Source of the DNA: Flavobacterium sp. | GTDB taxonomy: Bacteria; Bacteroidota; Bacteroidia; Flavobacteriales; Flavobacteriaceae | NCBI GenBank assembly: GCA_008501705.1 | Contig: QQUG01000057.1 | Coordinates: 1-38,094 of the forward strand | Direction of reading: 5' to 3' | Length of the DNA: 38,094 bases | Part shown: positions 1 through 10,139 of the stretch, one piece after another | Layout of the letters: each line of letters opens with the position of its first letter | Position numbering within the stretch: the stretch's first letter is position 1 | Program-made: the position numbers and the translations under genes | Notes under the pieces: model-generated | The model's database searches: none | What the model was told of the DNA's origin: nothing | The model's input: only the letters and a program-made list of their open reading frames with translations

Positions 1-807
1 TAACTCCTCGCCCATAGTGTAGATCACATCTGCAATAGGAGTATTTTTCAAATCAACTTCGACCCTCTTACTGATAGTGTCGAGAATTTTATAGTAGAAA
101 TTCGTCCGTTTCCGTCTGACAGGTCGTGAATTTACGTTCCCACTTGAACTACCGGTATCAACAAAAGCTCCTTCAAAAATGTAAAAACCGTCATCTGTTA
201 TTGACATGATCAAATTATTCGATTCGGCTAGTTTATTAAGCGCAAGGTCGAATGGCACATTATTGATATAGATTGAAAGCGGGTTCTTCTCGATTTCGGG
301 AGTGTACAAGAGATTTTTTCCGGTTTCGTCTATAATTTTCCTGAAAACCTTATCTAACCTATCATTTTTCAGATCAAGACTAACGGTCTGATTAGATGGC
401 GAATAGGTAATCAGTACTTCTTTCTCTTTCACCTCTTCGGCCGGTTCAATATACTTTCGGATGGAAAGAATGTTACCCGTAAAATCAATGTCCAGATTAT
501 ACTCTTTAACGAGGAATATCATAATATCGGAGACAGAAACGTTGGAAAAATTATTGACTATAGTAATAGAATTCAACTCCGGAGAAACGTTAATATTCAG
601 GTTATGAACCTTTGAAATTGCCAATAAGAAATTCGACAAGGTTGTTTGGGTGATATTAATATCTACGCTTTCATTCAATCCCGGATTTTCTATTTTCAGG
701 ATCTCGAATTGATTTTTTATTGTATTAATCCTGGAAGAAATGTCCTGCCCAAACAATGTTGTTGAAAACAGTGCCAGAACCACTAGTGCTATTAAACCTT
801 TTTTCAT
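1..807 (-). CDS. gspD: Type II/IV secretin, N-terminal part (runs off the left edge)
   Basis: The reading frame is open from ATG at 807 to the window edge, giving 269 aa of a longer protein. It starts with a Sec signal peptide (MKKGLIALVVLALFSTT, then LFGQ) and continues as at least two tandem secretin/TonB N-terminal-like (STN, N0-type) modules, roughly residues 40-140 and 160-240, with a third beginning at the edge. Such modules precede the outer-membrane gate in GspD and PilQ; the gate itself is off-window. The start lies 8 bp after the GspE stop in the same operon. I see the STN-like pattern directly. Assignment as the secretin rests on that pattern plus the GspE, GspF, pseudopilin and peptidase neighbours. 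Confidence 0.8.
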   Translation of the reverse strand, partial: MKKGLIALVVLALFSTTLFGQDISSRINTIKNQFEILKIENPGLNESVDINITQTTLSNFLLAISKVHNLNINVSPELNSITIVNNFSNVSVSDIMIFLVKEYNLDIDFTGNILSIRKYIEPAEEVKEKEVLITYSPSNQTVSLDLKNDRLDKVFRKIIDETGKNLLYTPEIEKNPLSIYINNVPFDLALNKLAESNNLIMSITDDGFYIFEGAFVDTGSSSGNVNSRPVRRKRTNFYYKILDTISKRVEVDLKNTPIADVIYTMGEEL

Positions 808-815
808 TTATCAAG

Positions 816-2216
816 TTAGTTTGTCAATAAAGAATAGACCTCTTCCACCGAAGTTACACCATCCACGATCATTTTCACCGCGTTACTTTTCAAGGTATTT
901 AAGTTGTTGTCGATTAAGTATTGATCAATTCGTAATTCGTTGTGCCTAATAAAAGTTTGTACCTCATTATTGATCGGTATGATTTCATAAATAGCCTTTC
1001 GGCCTGAATACCCGGTGAAATAACATTTACTACAACCTGTTGGTATATAGTGATATTTAATTTTTTCAGTTTCTGAAAAATTATCAGGAAATATAGACGG
1101 TGATGGGGTTTCCCTCTTTTTACAATCATCACAAAGTTTTCGTACCAGTCGTTGAGCAACGCTCATGTTCAAAGTGCTAGCCAGCAAATAAGAAGGCACA
1201 CCCATATCAATTAGTCTTGAAATGGTTGCCCAGGCTGAATTAGTATGAATGGTCGACAGTACCAGATGACCTGTCAGTGCCGCCTTAATTGCCATATTTG
1301 CTGTCTTTTCATCTCGAATTTCCCCTACCATTATGATATCCGGATCTTGCCTCAAAAATGTCCGCAATGCTGTTGGGAAGTCAAATCCGATATCCTCCTT
1401 AAGCTGAACCTGATTAATACCATCTAAGGTATATTCAATAGGATCCTCAATCGTGAGAATATTAGTTTCTTCCTTGTTCAGCAATTTCAAGGTTCCGTAT
1501 AACGTAGTTGTCTTACCTGAACCTGTAGGCCCTGAAATAAGTACAATACCATTAGGTTTTTTTACTCCTTCTAGGTACAGGTTAAGTTCCCTTTTGTTAA
1601 AACCCAATTCCTCTAATTCAACTGCCCGTGCATCTCTCTTCAGAATCCTGAGAACCACCTTTTCGCCATAAAGTGTGGGCATAGTGGAAACACGGATATC
1701 GAAATCTTCCGAAGATCCTTTCACCGTTATCCTTCCATCTTGAGATAATCTCTTTTGTGAAATATCGAGTCCGGCTCGTATTTTTATCTGATTAATTAAT
1801 TGTGGATATTCCGACTGTGTAATGGAATATTGTTCTTTTAATTTTCCATCGAGCCTGAACCGAACTCGGCAATGGTGTTCATATATCTCCAGGTGAATAT
1901 CACTACTATTATAATCTCTGGCAGTTTGAAGGAGTTGCTCCAGGAAAGTATCTGAACTCAGTTTACCCGAAGAAGTGCTTTGCCTGTAGTTATAAGTGAG
2001 ATAGGATTGTAATTTGTCCGAATCTCCTTTAACCACCTCACATGGATATGGAAGAACTATGTTAAGTTCATCGGCCAATTCGGTAATATTCTCACTGTCC
2101 GACAATAAGAGTACTGTTCCTTCCGTAGTTTCTTCGAGCGGAACTACACGATAATGAAATGCCTGATTCGGTGTGATCAGTTGTTTTAATGATACGGGTA
2201 TATCGTACTCTTTCAT
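816..2216 (-). CDS. gspE: GspE/PilB-type secretion ATPase
   Basis: This 466-aa hexameric ATPase drives pseudopilus assembly from the cytoplasmic face of the inner membrane. Walker A is GPTGSGKTT at 229-237, the Asp box is around 257-260 (IEDPIEY), Walker B is DPDIIMVGEI at 291-300 and the His box is STIHTNSA at 321-328. A zinc tetracysteine of the GspE/PilB type is present (C362, C365, C395, C398). An N1-like domain occupies the first 80 residues, slightly short for the family. The ATG follows the upstream stop directly (TAAATG), so translation is probably coupled to the prepilin peptidase. GspE and PilB cannot be told apart from the sequence alone; the GspC-like partner favours a type II machine. 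Confidence 0.95.
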   Translation of the reverse strand: MKEYDIPVSLKQLITPNQAFHYRVVPLEETTEGTVLLLSDSENITELADELNIVLPYPCEVVKGDSDKLQSYLTYNYRQSTSSGKLSSDTFLEQLLQTARDYNSSDIHLEIYEHHCRVRFRLDGKLKEQYSITQSEYPQLINQIKIRAGLDISQKRLSQDGRITVKGSSEDFDIRVSTMPTLYGEKVVLRILKRDARAVELEELGFNKRELNLYLEGVKKPNGIVLISGPTGSGKTTTLYGTLKLLNKEETNILTIEDPIEYTLDGINQVQLKEDIGFDFPTALRTFLRQDPDIIMVGEIRDEKTANMAIKAALTGHLVLSTIHTNSAWATISRLIDMGVPSYLLASTLNMSVAQRLVRKLCDDCKKRETPSPSIFPDNFSETEKIKYHYIPTGCSKCYFTGYSGRKAIYEIIPINNEVQTFIRHNELRIDQYLIDNNLNTLKSNAVKMIVDGVTSVEEVYSLLTN

Positions 2217-2708
2217 TTACATCAGATAGATTGTATGGTAAAATCCAAACCAGTGAATTAAATAAACAATCAAAATAAAAATTGACATTGATCCGGCAAG
2301 GGGGATGGTTTTTTCTGCCGAATAGAATAATCGTTTCAGGATTAAACTAAGAACGAATGTAAATAAAATGGCAAAGACAAAGAAATTTAAAAAGCTAACT
2401 GTTGGAAAAGAAACTGCAATTGCGAGAAAAAAAAGAATGTCGCCTAACCCAATTGCCTGATAAAAGGCTCTCTTTTTTAGCAGAAACTTAGAGATCAAAT
2501 AAAGTATCCCTAGTATAGTTGAAACGATACAAAAATTAACGGCTATTGAAAGTAAAAAATAATCGATAGTGGACATTTGGAAAAATAAATAACAACCACA
2601 TCCCGCAATAACAGGTAATAGAAAGGCCCATACTTTTCTTTCCTTAAAATCTTGGTAGATCACTATGATCAGTGAAAGTGAAATCAGGATTCTAACAAGC
2701 CATATCAT
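2217..2708 (-). CDS. Type IV prepilin peptidase (A24), methylase-less
   Basis: This 163-aa polytopic inner-membrane aspartic peptidase would cleave the pseudopilin leaders in this locus. The two A24 catalytic aspartates are visible: YQDFKERKV (D20) and GLGD (D90). There are about five hydrophobic segments. The N-terminal N-methyltransferase domain of GspO/PilD is absent, as in TadV/CpaA-type enzymes, so processed pilins may be left unmethylated or be methylated elsewhere. I chose ATG at 2708, which overlaps the pseudopilin stop as TGATG, over a TTG one codon upstream. It sits between the pseudopilin and GspE in one operon. Confidence 0.88.
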   Translation of the reverse strand: MIWLVRILISLSLIIVIYQDFKERKVWAFLLPVIAGCGCYLFFQMSTIDYFLLSIAVNFCIVSTILGILYLISKFLLKKRAFYQAIGLGDILFFLAIAVSFPTVSFLNFFVFAILFTFVLSLILKRLFYSAEKTIPLAGSMSIFILIVYLIHWFGFYHTIYLM

Positions 2709-3112
2709 CAATCTTTGATTATCTCTTTGGGATTCCCATTTTCGTCAATCTCCCACACATTGAATATCCCGTCACCATCGAAGTCCACGACCGCTTCTGC
2801 CCTAACTTTAAAAGAAGTGGTTGAAGCTTGTAGCAACTCATAACGGTAGTTTGCCGTGCCCCCCTCCTCTACGGTTTTTGGCTCTTCAAAATCTATATCG
2901 ACAAAATCCATGGAGTACTTTGAATTAATGTATCTATACTGGGTTTGAAGATTTGAAATATGTTTCAATTGAATCTTCGCCTCCTGGGCCTTTGTTTTGG
3001 AGATAAGAGGCATGAACTGTGGCAAAGCGATCAAGAGTAATATCCCAATTATGGCAAGAACCAATAGCATTTCATTTAGGGTAAAGGCAGATATTTTACT
3101 TTTAATTTTCAT
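2709..3112 (-). CDS. gspG: GspG-like major pseudopilin
   Basis: This 134-aa pseudopilin has a short basic leader, then the class III cleavage motif (SAFTLNEML, cut after Ala) and a roughly 20-residue hydrophobic helix with the conserved Glu5. The C-terminal half carries DFDGDGIFNVWEID, an acidic DxDxDG loop resembling the calcium site of GspG major pseudopilins. It is the first gene of the minus-strand operon and overlaps the peptidase start by one base (its TGA occupies 2708-2710). It would polymerise into the pseudopilus once cut by the peptidase encoded next. Identity as the major rather than a minor pseudopilin is inferred from the calcium-like loop and operon position. Confidence 0.85.
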
Positions 3113-3161
3113 AAATCTCTTATTATAAACGACTTGAAAAAATTAATGAATTTTTCATCTT

Positions 3162-3169
3162 CAAAGTTA
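3162..3169 (-). promoter_or_regulatory. Possible -7 element for the pseudopilin/gspE operon
   Basis: On the minus strand these bases read TAACTTTG, a perfect match to the Bacteroidota -7 consensus TAnnTTTG, placed 50 bp before the pseudopilin ATG. I do not see a convincing TTG -33 partner at 19-21 bp spacing, so confidence is limited. The 254-bp divergent gap (3113-3366) must also hold the promoter of the plus-strand operon, for which I found only a degenerate candidate. Confidence 0.35.
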
Positions 3170-3366
3170 GGATTTTAATTAATTTTTTGATTTCTTTAAC
3201 ATAGATTAAATGAAAATTTAATTCTGACTCCCCGTATTTTTTTAAGTTCAATTGACGCTTTTGTAGTTGATTCTATCGGTTATGATGCGAATGTTACCAT
3301 TTGTACATTCTTTCATGGATTGTGAGAGCATTGAACGTATTTTAAAATGAATTTTCGAAAAACTAA

Positions 3367-3900
3367 ATGAAAAAACTGACACTCCTCATATCCTTAGTCG
3401 CCTTAATAATTAGCATATTTTCTTTCTTCTATTTTCAATCTACATCTGAACTCGTCTATGTGGATGTAAACAAGTTAATGGATGGCTATAAACGGACTGC
3501 AATTGAACGTGCAAAATTTGAGTCAAAAGCCAAACAATTGCAATCGAACGTGGATAGCTTGGTTAGTAATTGGCAAAATGAAATTAAAGATTACGAGCGT
3601 GAGCGATTAACAATGTCCAAAAAAGAAATTGAACTTAATCAAGAACTCTTAAAAACCAAACAACAACAAATAAGTAATTACCAACAGGCCATACAAAATC
3701 AAATCTCTGAGGAGGATCAAAAAGCAAGTCAGACGATAATAAACGATATTAATGATTATATCAAAGAATTTGGCAAGGTCAATAATTACAGAATTATATT
3801 CGGTGCCAGCGGTTCCGGTAATATAATGTATGCGGACAGTAGCACAGATCTGACAGAAGAGGTCTTGGAGGGCCTCAATAATCAATACGAGACAAAATAA
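3367..3900 (+). CDS. OmpH/Skp-like periplasmic chaperone
   Basis: This 177-aa protein has an N-terminal hydrophobic signal or anchor (about residues 3-25), then the OmpH-type start SELVYVDVNKLMDGYK. A long coiled coil follows (about 40-130), then a short beta/alpha end (RIIFGASGSGNIMYADSS). This is the layout of Skp/OmpH, which clasps unfolded outer-membrane or large secreted clients in the periplasm. It heads the plus-strand operon that encodes two giant exported proteins and a barrel, which suggests a dedicated holdase for them. The N-terminal segment lacks a clear signal peptidase site, so it may stay membrane-tethered. Function is inferred from family and context. Confidence 0.8.
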   Translation: MKKLTLLISLVALIISIFSFFYFQSTSELVYVDVNKLMDGYKRTAIERAKFESKAKQLQSNVDSLVSNWQNEIKDYERERLTMSKKEIELNQELLKTKQQQISNYQQAIQNQISEEDQKASQTIINDINDYIKEFGKVNNYRIIFGASGSGNIMYADSSTDLTEEVLEGLNNQYETK

Positions 3901-3907
3901 AATTTAA

Positions 3908-4516
3908 ATGAGGGGAGACATTCGAGTTTTACTTATTATTTCATTGTTGTTTTTGTCATGCGATCAAAGAACTTTTGATTCGCGGGATGAATTAATCTCA
4001 TATATTCAAGACACAGATAACGAATATACCCACGCTAAATCTGTAAAAGGTGTGGACGTGAAAGTGCAATACAGACCGCATGATTTGATCGTCTCCCAGT
4101 ATATTAAGGGCAACGATAATAGCAAGACCTCCATAGACTCCCTCCGAAGAAAATTCAAGGACTACCTTTATTTCAATATTTCATTCTCTTCCTTGTCAAA
4201 TGATGTCTTATTAGCAAGATCAGTTGATAGATCTAGTTATGGACAACTTTCGAACAGGCTCTCGTTTGAAATGAAGAATTATATATTATTAAGAACAACC
4301 CAGGGTGACACCATCAACCTTTTTGACTATTCTTTTCCAAAAACTTATGGCAAAAGTAAATCGAGCTCATTATTGTGTGTGTTTCCTATCCCTCATAATC
4401 AGATTCGAGGAGAATACCTCAATCTGACTGTTCAAGAGTTTGGTTTAAAGACCGGAGAACTGAATTTTAAAATTCCAATAGAAAAAATTAAAAAGCAACC
4501 CGAATTACAATTTTAG
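3908..4516 (+). CDS. Lipoprotein of unknown function
   Basis: This 202-aa protein has a type II signal peptide with the lipobox LFLSC (Cys19). The mature part is mixed alpha/beta with no motif I recognise. It starts 7 bp after the OmpH-like gene and ends 4 bp before the SpvB-like giant, so it is firmly inside the operon. A role as periplasmic or outer-membrane accessory for Rhs export is plausible from position only. Confidence 0.8.
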   Translation: MRGDIRVLLIISLLFLSCDQRTFDSRDELISYIQDTDNEYTHAKSVKGVDVKVQYRPHDLIVSQYIKGNDNSKTSIDSLRRKFKDYLYFNISFSSLSNDVLLARSVDRSSYGQLSNRLSFEMKNYILLRTTQGDTINLFDYSFPKTYGKSKSSSLLCVFPIPHNQIRGEYLNLTVQEFGLKTGELNFKIPIEKIKKQPELQF

Positions 4517-4520
4517 GCTC

Positions 4521-7500
4521 ATGAAAAATCTAAAAAAGTTTCAGAAAATTATCGCAGTTTTTCTTACTATAAATTTCTTACAGAGTTTCTTACCTATAAA
4601 CGTCCTTTTTGCATCTAATAATGGACCCACATCTCCGGAGGCAGCTTCATTCGAGCCTGTTGATGCCACTGATATGGTGAACTTGATCAGTGGGGACTTC
4701 ACATACGTCCTTCCAATTCTGGAAGTACCTAGTCCTGAAGGAGGATATCCACTAGGATTATCATATCATTCGGGAATTGCGATGGGACAAGAGGCTTCTT
4801 GGGTTGGCTTGGGTTGGAATTTGAATCCAGGGGCTATTAACAGATCTGTGGCCGGTGTGCCGGATGATTGGAAACGAGAAAGGAAGTATAGCGCTATATA
4901 TAATCAAGGAGGTGTGACTTCTTCGTACGGTGGTGGTATTTCCGTCGGTTGGGGAAATCCTGCGACAGGAAGTTACTCTGTAGGCTTGTATGCGAGCTAC
5001 GCAACCCATAGAAGCATAGGAGGTGAAAATTCACACCGGTTTGATGTTGGAGTCTCGGCTTCATACGGCTCAATGTACAGCCCTATCAATTATGGAGGCA
5101 ATCTCGGCACAAACGGAGTTGGTATTAATGCCACTTTGAAGAACGAGGGAAACAACATTCAAACAATGGCGGGAAGTATACAACAATATTCAGGACAAAT
5201 AGCTTCCTTAGGACTAAGTCAGAGTTTTACAAATGGCTCTACTTCTGCTAGTTTAAACTCTCATGGAACCGGAATTTCATTGAATTCAGAGAATAATTTG
5301 TCGGCAAATATTGGTAGTTCAAGCTTAACTCTCAACGGAAGTAATTCGGGTTCTTCCAAGTATAATACATATTCTCAAAACATAAATCTCAATTTTGCGA
5401 TTCCTTTGACTCCAGATCTCCAAACAACATTAAATTTAAATTTTTCTCACAATAAAACCAGATATTGGTTATATGAGAATGAATACAATATTTTCAATGG
5501 AGCGCTATATGCTGGGGACCTTTCTGGTTCTTTGACCGAAACTCCTTTTGATCAGAAAGTTGCTTTTGATGGATACGAACTAACCGAGGATATTGATAAC
5601 TACGAAGTTAACAATACAAATTTTGGATCTCTCAGCTACGACGGTTATGTGGTCTCGGGTCAAGGGATATCTGGCTCAATCAAACCTTATATCCTAGAAG
5701 AAGGGGTTATGCCACTTCAATATAAGGTACTTGATGAAGATGAGAATGGATTTTTGGATGAAGATGTAAGATATTTTTACCCTGATAATTCTCACAAGTT
5801 CGACAAAAGGTTTGACAGTAACATAAGTAGTTCTGACATACATTTCTATTTTGACAACGAGATTTCATCATATGTGCGAACAAAATCAGACAATTGGAAT
5901 ATCCCGGTGAATGGAACCAATTATAATAGCATATTTGATTTTCAACCCCAAAATATGATCCTTGAAGATGATCTTTTAAAGAACGGGATTAACTTTGATG
6001 GTTATAATGAATCTAACTCTCGCTTGCGCAAGGGATCGTACATTGAGGTTTATACTAACTCTGAAATCAACAACAACACTTCTTTAATAATTCCACCAGA
6101 GAATTTTGATAGAACTAATACTAGTCTGGTCCCTGAAGATGGAATCGGCGCATATAGAATTACTGCATTGGATGGCAAAGTATATCACTATTCCCTACCT
6201 GTCTATCAGCGTGAAAGATTTTCACGTAGTGCTCAATTAGATGATGATATCAACCAAGCTTTTCATGAACAAGAAGATTTTCAACCTTACGCCACCCATT
6301 GGTTACTTACTGCGGTTACTGGACCAGACTACATTGATGCTAATGGGAACAACGTCCCGGATGAAAACGACTTTGGATATTGGGTGAAATTTGACTACGG
6401 AAAGTGGAGTGAGGGATTCGTTTGGCGATCTCCCGTTAGTGATTATGAAGAAAATACAGTTTCCAAATCATTTGATTGGGGTAGAAAAGAAGTCTATTAT
6501 CTTGACAAAGTTATCACAAGAACGCATACAGCCCTTTTCATTAAGAGTCCTCGTAAAGACAACTGGTCTGCCGAAATAGATATTAGAGATGGAACAAACC
6601 CAATTGAGTATGATGATATTCATATCAAGCGTTTTCAAGCTGGTGACGATGGTATTACTTATTTACTAGGTTTGTTCAATGATTTTAATTTTTCACAATC
6701 AATAAACGAATATAACTACGCCTTTTCACAAGTAAATTTTTTCGTAGAGACGCATAAGCATCAAAGTCTAAAACTCGATAAGATTATATTGGTGGATAAT
6801 AACAATCCAGCAGCAACATTGTCTAAATCCAACACGAATCAACCATCTCCTATAAATGGTGGTAAAATTTTAGTTACAACGGCAGCTCAATTATATCATA
6901 TTCAGGCAGGACTTCTAGCTACTCAATCTCAAACGGTTCACGATGTTCCTAGTTGGCAGGGAGCGATCTATGGAAACGTATTGGATACTGGTGATTTGGT
7001 AAATGCTCCTAATATTGATGAGGAGTCGATAAAATCCATACACTTCAATTACGATCCGTTCTACCCAATGGCCGGAAATTCTCCAAATTCAACTGCCGAT
7101 CTTCAGGGTAAGTTAACTTTATTGAATGTCGTTCAAGCAGGGAAACAGAACAATAGTGTTATACCACCATATGAATTCAAGTATTCAAATCCATATACTC
7201 CATATAATAATGCGAATAAAGATGATTGGGGATATAGTACTGTAAGTCCCGATTCATGGAGTTTAGATGAAATTACAACACCTACTGGGGGTAAAATTCT
7301 AGTCGAATATGAAGAGGACGATTATTATCAAGAAGCGGCCGTTTCGAGTTTCATTTTTGATAAAAAGTTTGAAATGAAGTTTACGGGGACACAAGGCGGA
7401 TCTAAGTATGTAGAATTTAGAAATCACGGTGATAATGAACCAGGTGAAGATATTAACTTCAATGATTATTTCCAGCTAGGGCAATCTTCAAGGGTAAATA

Positions 7501-10127
7501 TCCAGTATGTCAAAGACCCTTCAGGAGGAGGAGGCGAATATGTGGCCGATGTTGATCAAGTTTGTTCAATAACAGAAGTAACTTCTACCAAAGTCAAATT
7601 TCAATTACCAACAAGCTCTGTTGGATCTTATGAAAGAAGTGGTACGATTTGTCATAACGAAAATTGGCAATACTATAACAATTATGGAAATGTAGTATCT
7701 GAATCTGCTAATTGGCTTCAAGAATATAGACCAGATCATTGTGATGAAGTCACAAACGGTACGCACAGAACTAAAATTAGATTTTATTCAAGTAAAGACT
7801 TTCTAAACCAAATAGGTGGTGGTATTAGAGTCAAATCTTTAGCGGTTTCGGATGAAATGGGGAATCAGTATAAGACGGATTATTCATACACCGATCCAAG
7901 TTCAGGTTTATCATCAGGCATCACATCATATGCTCCGTCAAAAAGGGAAAAAAGGGTGAAATATATTAGCGCTTTACCTGCACCTTCTGTTATGTATGAA
8001 TTTGTAACTGTCAAGGATCAATTTGATGGTACAGATTATCTGATGACCACTCAATATAAGTTCAAAGTTCTTCAAGCCATGCAACTAACTTCAACAGGCT
8101 TCACTTTGGGAGATTTCGTAGAATTAGATAAGACTTTCAATAAGAACACCAATACTACTTTGAATAGCGAGCAAGTGAATGTTATGCAAGCCAAGATCGA
8201 GCTTAAAGACAATCTTGCCTCTTTAGGAAGATTAGAATCCAAGAAAGTATTTAACAGAGAAGGACAATTAATATCATCGACGGATAATCAATATGAAGAC
8301 TTGACCACCGTCGATCAAGGTACCATAGAAGAAACCTTTGATTACTACAAATGGGTTTGGAAGGATGGAGTTGAGGATCAATACTATTTAACGTCTTCCA
8401 CAAGGAATAAGGTCCCCAGTGTCCTAAAATCTTCTAGTACGTTAAGTAATTCTATCAAGACGACTGTTTATAATGATAACTATGACTTTTATACCGGCCA
8501 GGTATTGGAGAATACACTTGTTAATAGTAATGGTGATATAAACAAATCCATTAGTATCCCCGCATATCAAATTCCAGAATACGGAGGAAGTGCAGTTCCA
8601 TATAACATGGGATCAAAAGTGGACGATGAGTCTAATCGAAATATGCTATCTCAAATAGCAATGACGTATTCACTCGTCAAAGATAATTTGGATTGGCGTC
8701 CAAATGGTGTCGGAATTTCCACATGGAGTAATGTATGGACTTATCAGAATGAAGATGGAACATCCACAACACCAACAAGTTCAAACGAAAAGATTTGGAA
8801 ACAACACAAAACCTTTGTATGGGACGGGAATATAAATAATAGAGGATTTTACAATGGATATGACTTACAAACGCATGACGGATTCAACTGGACCATCGGA
8901 GTTACAAGTCAACCGAGTCCATGGAAGGAAATCTCAGAAACTACGATGTACGATCGTTTTTCCATGCCTATGGAGACAAAAGACATCAATAATAACTATG
9001 TCTCCTCGAAAAGATGGAATAACAATTCTGATATTGTCCTCACGGGTAGTGCGCGATACAACGAAATCTTTTCAAGTAATGCCGAACATTTTAAGAACAT
9101 TTCAGGAACCACCTATGTTGGAAATGGTGTAACCTCTACCGGACAACAAAGTGCCAGGTATTCACATTCCGGAGATTATTCACTCAAGATAAATACTTGG
9201 GGAATCGCAAATAAAACCGTCCTCAAATCGGGTGAACACCGCGATGGAACATACAAAGTTTCGGTTTGGGTACACAAGGATAATCATACCAATATCAGAA
9301 TTAAACATAATACCAATCCATCGGCTGTTTTCAATGGTGAAACGGTTTATGCTGGAAATTGGGTGCTTAAAAACCATTATGTTGATTTACTAGAATCCAA
9401 CGAGGAGGAATTATATATCACATCAGATGATGGTGAAATGTACCTAGATGATTTCCGCTTACATCCAATTGAATCAGGTGTTAACACCTATGTATACAAT
9501 GACTACGATGAGTTGATTTTCTCCTTTGATGCTAAGAACCTGGGAACCAAGTTTCAATATGACGATGGAGGGCGTCTCATCAGAATTTTTGAAGAAACAG
9601 CGAATGCAGCTTCTATTAATGGAGGATTTAAATTGGCTAAAGAGTTTGTCTATAATTATAAAGGGAAAATCATTGATCCGGGGGGCGGAGACCCTGTCCC
9701 TGGAGGCGACGTATATTTTTACGACATCACGGAGAATGGAGGAGTGGCAGGTTCCATTGCTAAGCTAAAAGGAGACCCAGGAGCCGTTGTAGAATTTATG
9801 ATCGAATTTAGTTGTGGCACCAATCAACCACCTCAAAATTGTGATCCTCAATATAAAAGTGGCGTTGTAGAAATAAGCTCCAATGGCACAGTGCTGTATT
9901 CTATTCCAGTTGATAATACAACACCTCCGTACTATGTTTACGCAACACCGCCTATACCCGATGGGGTGAACAACTATCTGGATTTTAGTATTACTTATAA
10001 TAATTCCTATAATAATTTACCTGGTGATTTAGGTCATGTCCTGGTCCAACTTACAGACACCAGTATTGGCCAGATAGTTGAGGATGATGATGTGAAGGAT
10101 GAGAATTCAATTTACAACGAACTATAA
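4521..10127 (+). CDS. SpvB/TcB-like giant secreted protein (Rhs cocoon, first chain)
   Basis: This 1868-aa protein starts with a Sec signal peptide of about 32 residues. Residues 40-115 carry the opening seen in Bacteroidota Rhs/SpvB-like proteins (DMVNLISGDFTYVLPILEVP, SYHSGIAMGQEASWVGLGWN). A Gly/Ser/Asn-rich beta stretch follows at 130-310, then long SpvB-like beta modules. A carbohydrate-binding jelly-roll-like module lies around 1530-1650 (GRYSHSGDYSLKIN-type pattern, ending YLDDFRLHP). A single YD/Rhs repeat is at about 1655-1705 (YDDGGRLIRIFEET), and the tail is beta-rich. There is no Rhs core and no C-terminal toxin. The next gene, 12 bp on, supplies both, so the pair resembles TcB plus TcC, where two chains build one hollow shell. 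No T9SS sorting domain is apparent. The cocoon role is inferred. Confidence 0.78.
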   Translation: MKNLKKFQKIIAVFLTINFLQSFLPINVLFASNNGPTSPEAASFEPVDATDMVNLISGDFTYVLPILEVPSPEGGYPLGLSYHSGIAMGQEASWVGLGWNLNPGAINRSVAGVPDDWKRERKYSAIYNQGGVTSSYGGGISVGWGNPATGSYSVGLYASYATHRSIGGENSHRFDVGVSASYGSMYSPINYGGNLGTNGVGINATLKNEGNNIQTMAGSIQQYSGQIASLGLSQSFTNGSTSASLNSHGTGISLNSENNLSANIGSSSLTLNGSNSGSSKYNTYSQNINLNFAIPLTPDLQTTLNLNFSHNKTRYWLYENEYNIFNGALYAGDLSGSLTETPFDQKVAFDGYELTEDIDNYEVNNTNFGSLSYDGYVVSGQGISGSIKPYILEEGVMPLQYKVLDEDENGFLDEDVRYFYPDNSHKFDKRFDSNISSSDIHFYFDNEISSYVRTKSDNWNIPVNGTNYNSIFDFQPQNMILEDDLLKNGINFDGYNESNSRLRKGSYIEVYTNSEINNNTSLIIPPENFDRTNTSLVPEDGIGAYRITALDGKVYHYSLPVYQRERFSRSAQLDDDINQAFHEQEDFQPYATHWLLTAVTGPDYIDANGNNVPDENDFGYWVKFDYGKWSEGFVWRSPVSDYEENTVSKSFDWGRKEVYYLDKVITRTHTALFIKSPRKDNWSAEIDIRDGTNPIEYDDIHIKRFQAGDDGITYLLGLFNDFNFSQSINEYNYAFSQVNFFVETHKHQSLKLDKIILVDNNNPAATLSKSNTNQPSPINGGKILVTTAAQLYHIQAGLLATQSQTVHDVPSWQGAIYGNVLDTGDLVNAPNIDEESIKSIHFNYDPFYPMAGNSPNSTADLQGKLTLLNVVQAGKQNNSVIPPYEFKYSNPYTPYNNANKDDWGYSTVSPDSWSLDEITTPTGGKILVEYEEDDYYQEAAVSSFIFDKKFEMKFTGTQGGSKYVEFRNHGDNEPGEDINFNDYFQLGQSSRVNIQYVKDPSGGGGEYVADVDQVCSITEVTSTKVKFQLPTSSVGSYERSGTICHNENWQYYNNYGNVVSESANWLQEYRPDHCDEVTNGTHRTKIRFYSSKDFLNQIGGGIRVKSLAVSDEMGNQYKTDYSYTDPSSGLSSGITSYAPSKREKRVKYISALPAPSVMYEFVTVKDQFDGTDYLMTTQYKFKVLQAMQLTSTGFTLGDFVELDKTFNKNTNTTLNSEQVNVMQAKIELKDNLASLGRLESKKVFNREGQLISSTDNQYEDLTTVDQGTIEETFDYYKWVWKDGVEDQYYLTSSTRNKVPSVLKSSSTLSNSIKTTVYNDNYDFYTGQVLENTLVNSNGDINKSISIPAYQIPEYGGSAVPYNMGSKVDDESNRNMLSQIAMTYSLVKDNLDWRPNGVGISTWSNVWTYQNEDGTSTTPTSSNEKIWKQHKTFVWDGNINNRGFYNGYDLQTHDGFNWTIGVTSQPSPWKEISETTMYDRFSMPMETKDINNNYVSSKRWNNNSDIVLTGSARYNEIFSSNAEHFKNISGTTYVGNGVTSTGQQSARYSHSGDYSLKINTWGIANKTVLKSGEHRDGTYKVSVWVHKDNHTNIRIKHNTNPSAVFNGETVYAGNWVLKNHYVDLLESNEEELYITSDDGEMYLDDFRLHPIESGVNTYVYNDYDELIFSFDAKNLGTKFQYDDGGRLIRIFEETANAASINGGFKLAKEFVYNYKGKIIDPGGGDPVPGGDVYFYDITENGGVAGSIAKLKGDPGAVVEFMIEFSCGTNQPPQNCDPQYKSGVVEISSNGTVLYSIPVDNTTPPYYVYATPPIPDGVNNYLDFSITYNNSYNNLPGDLGHVLVQLTDTSIGQIVEDDDVKDENSIYNEL

Positions 10128-10139
10128 ATAAAGTAGGTT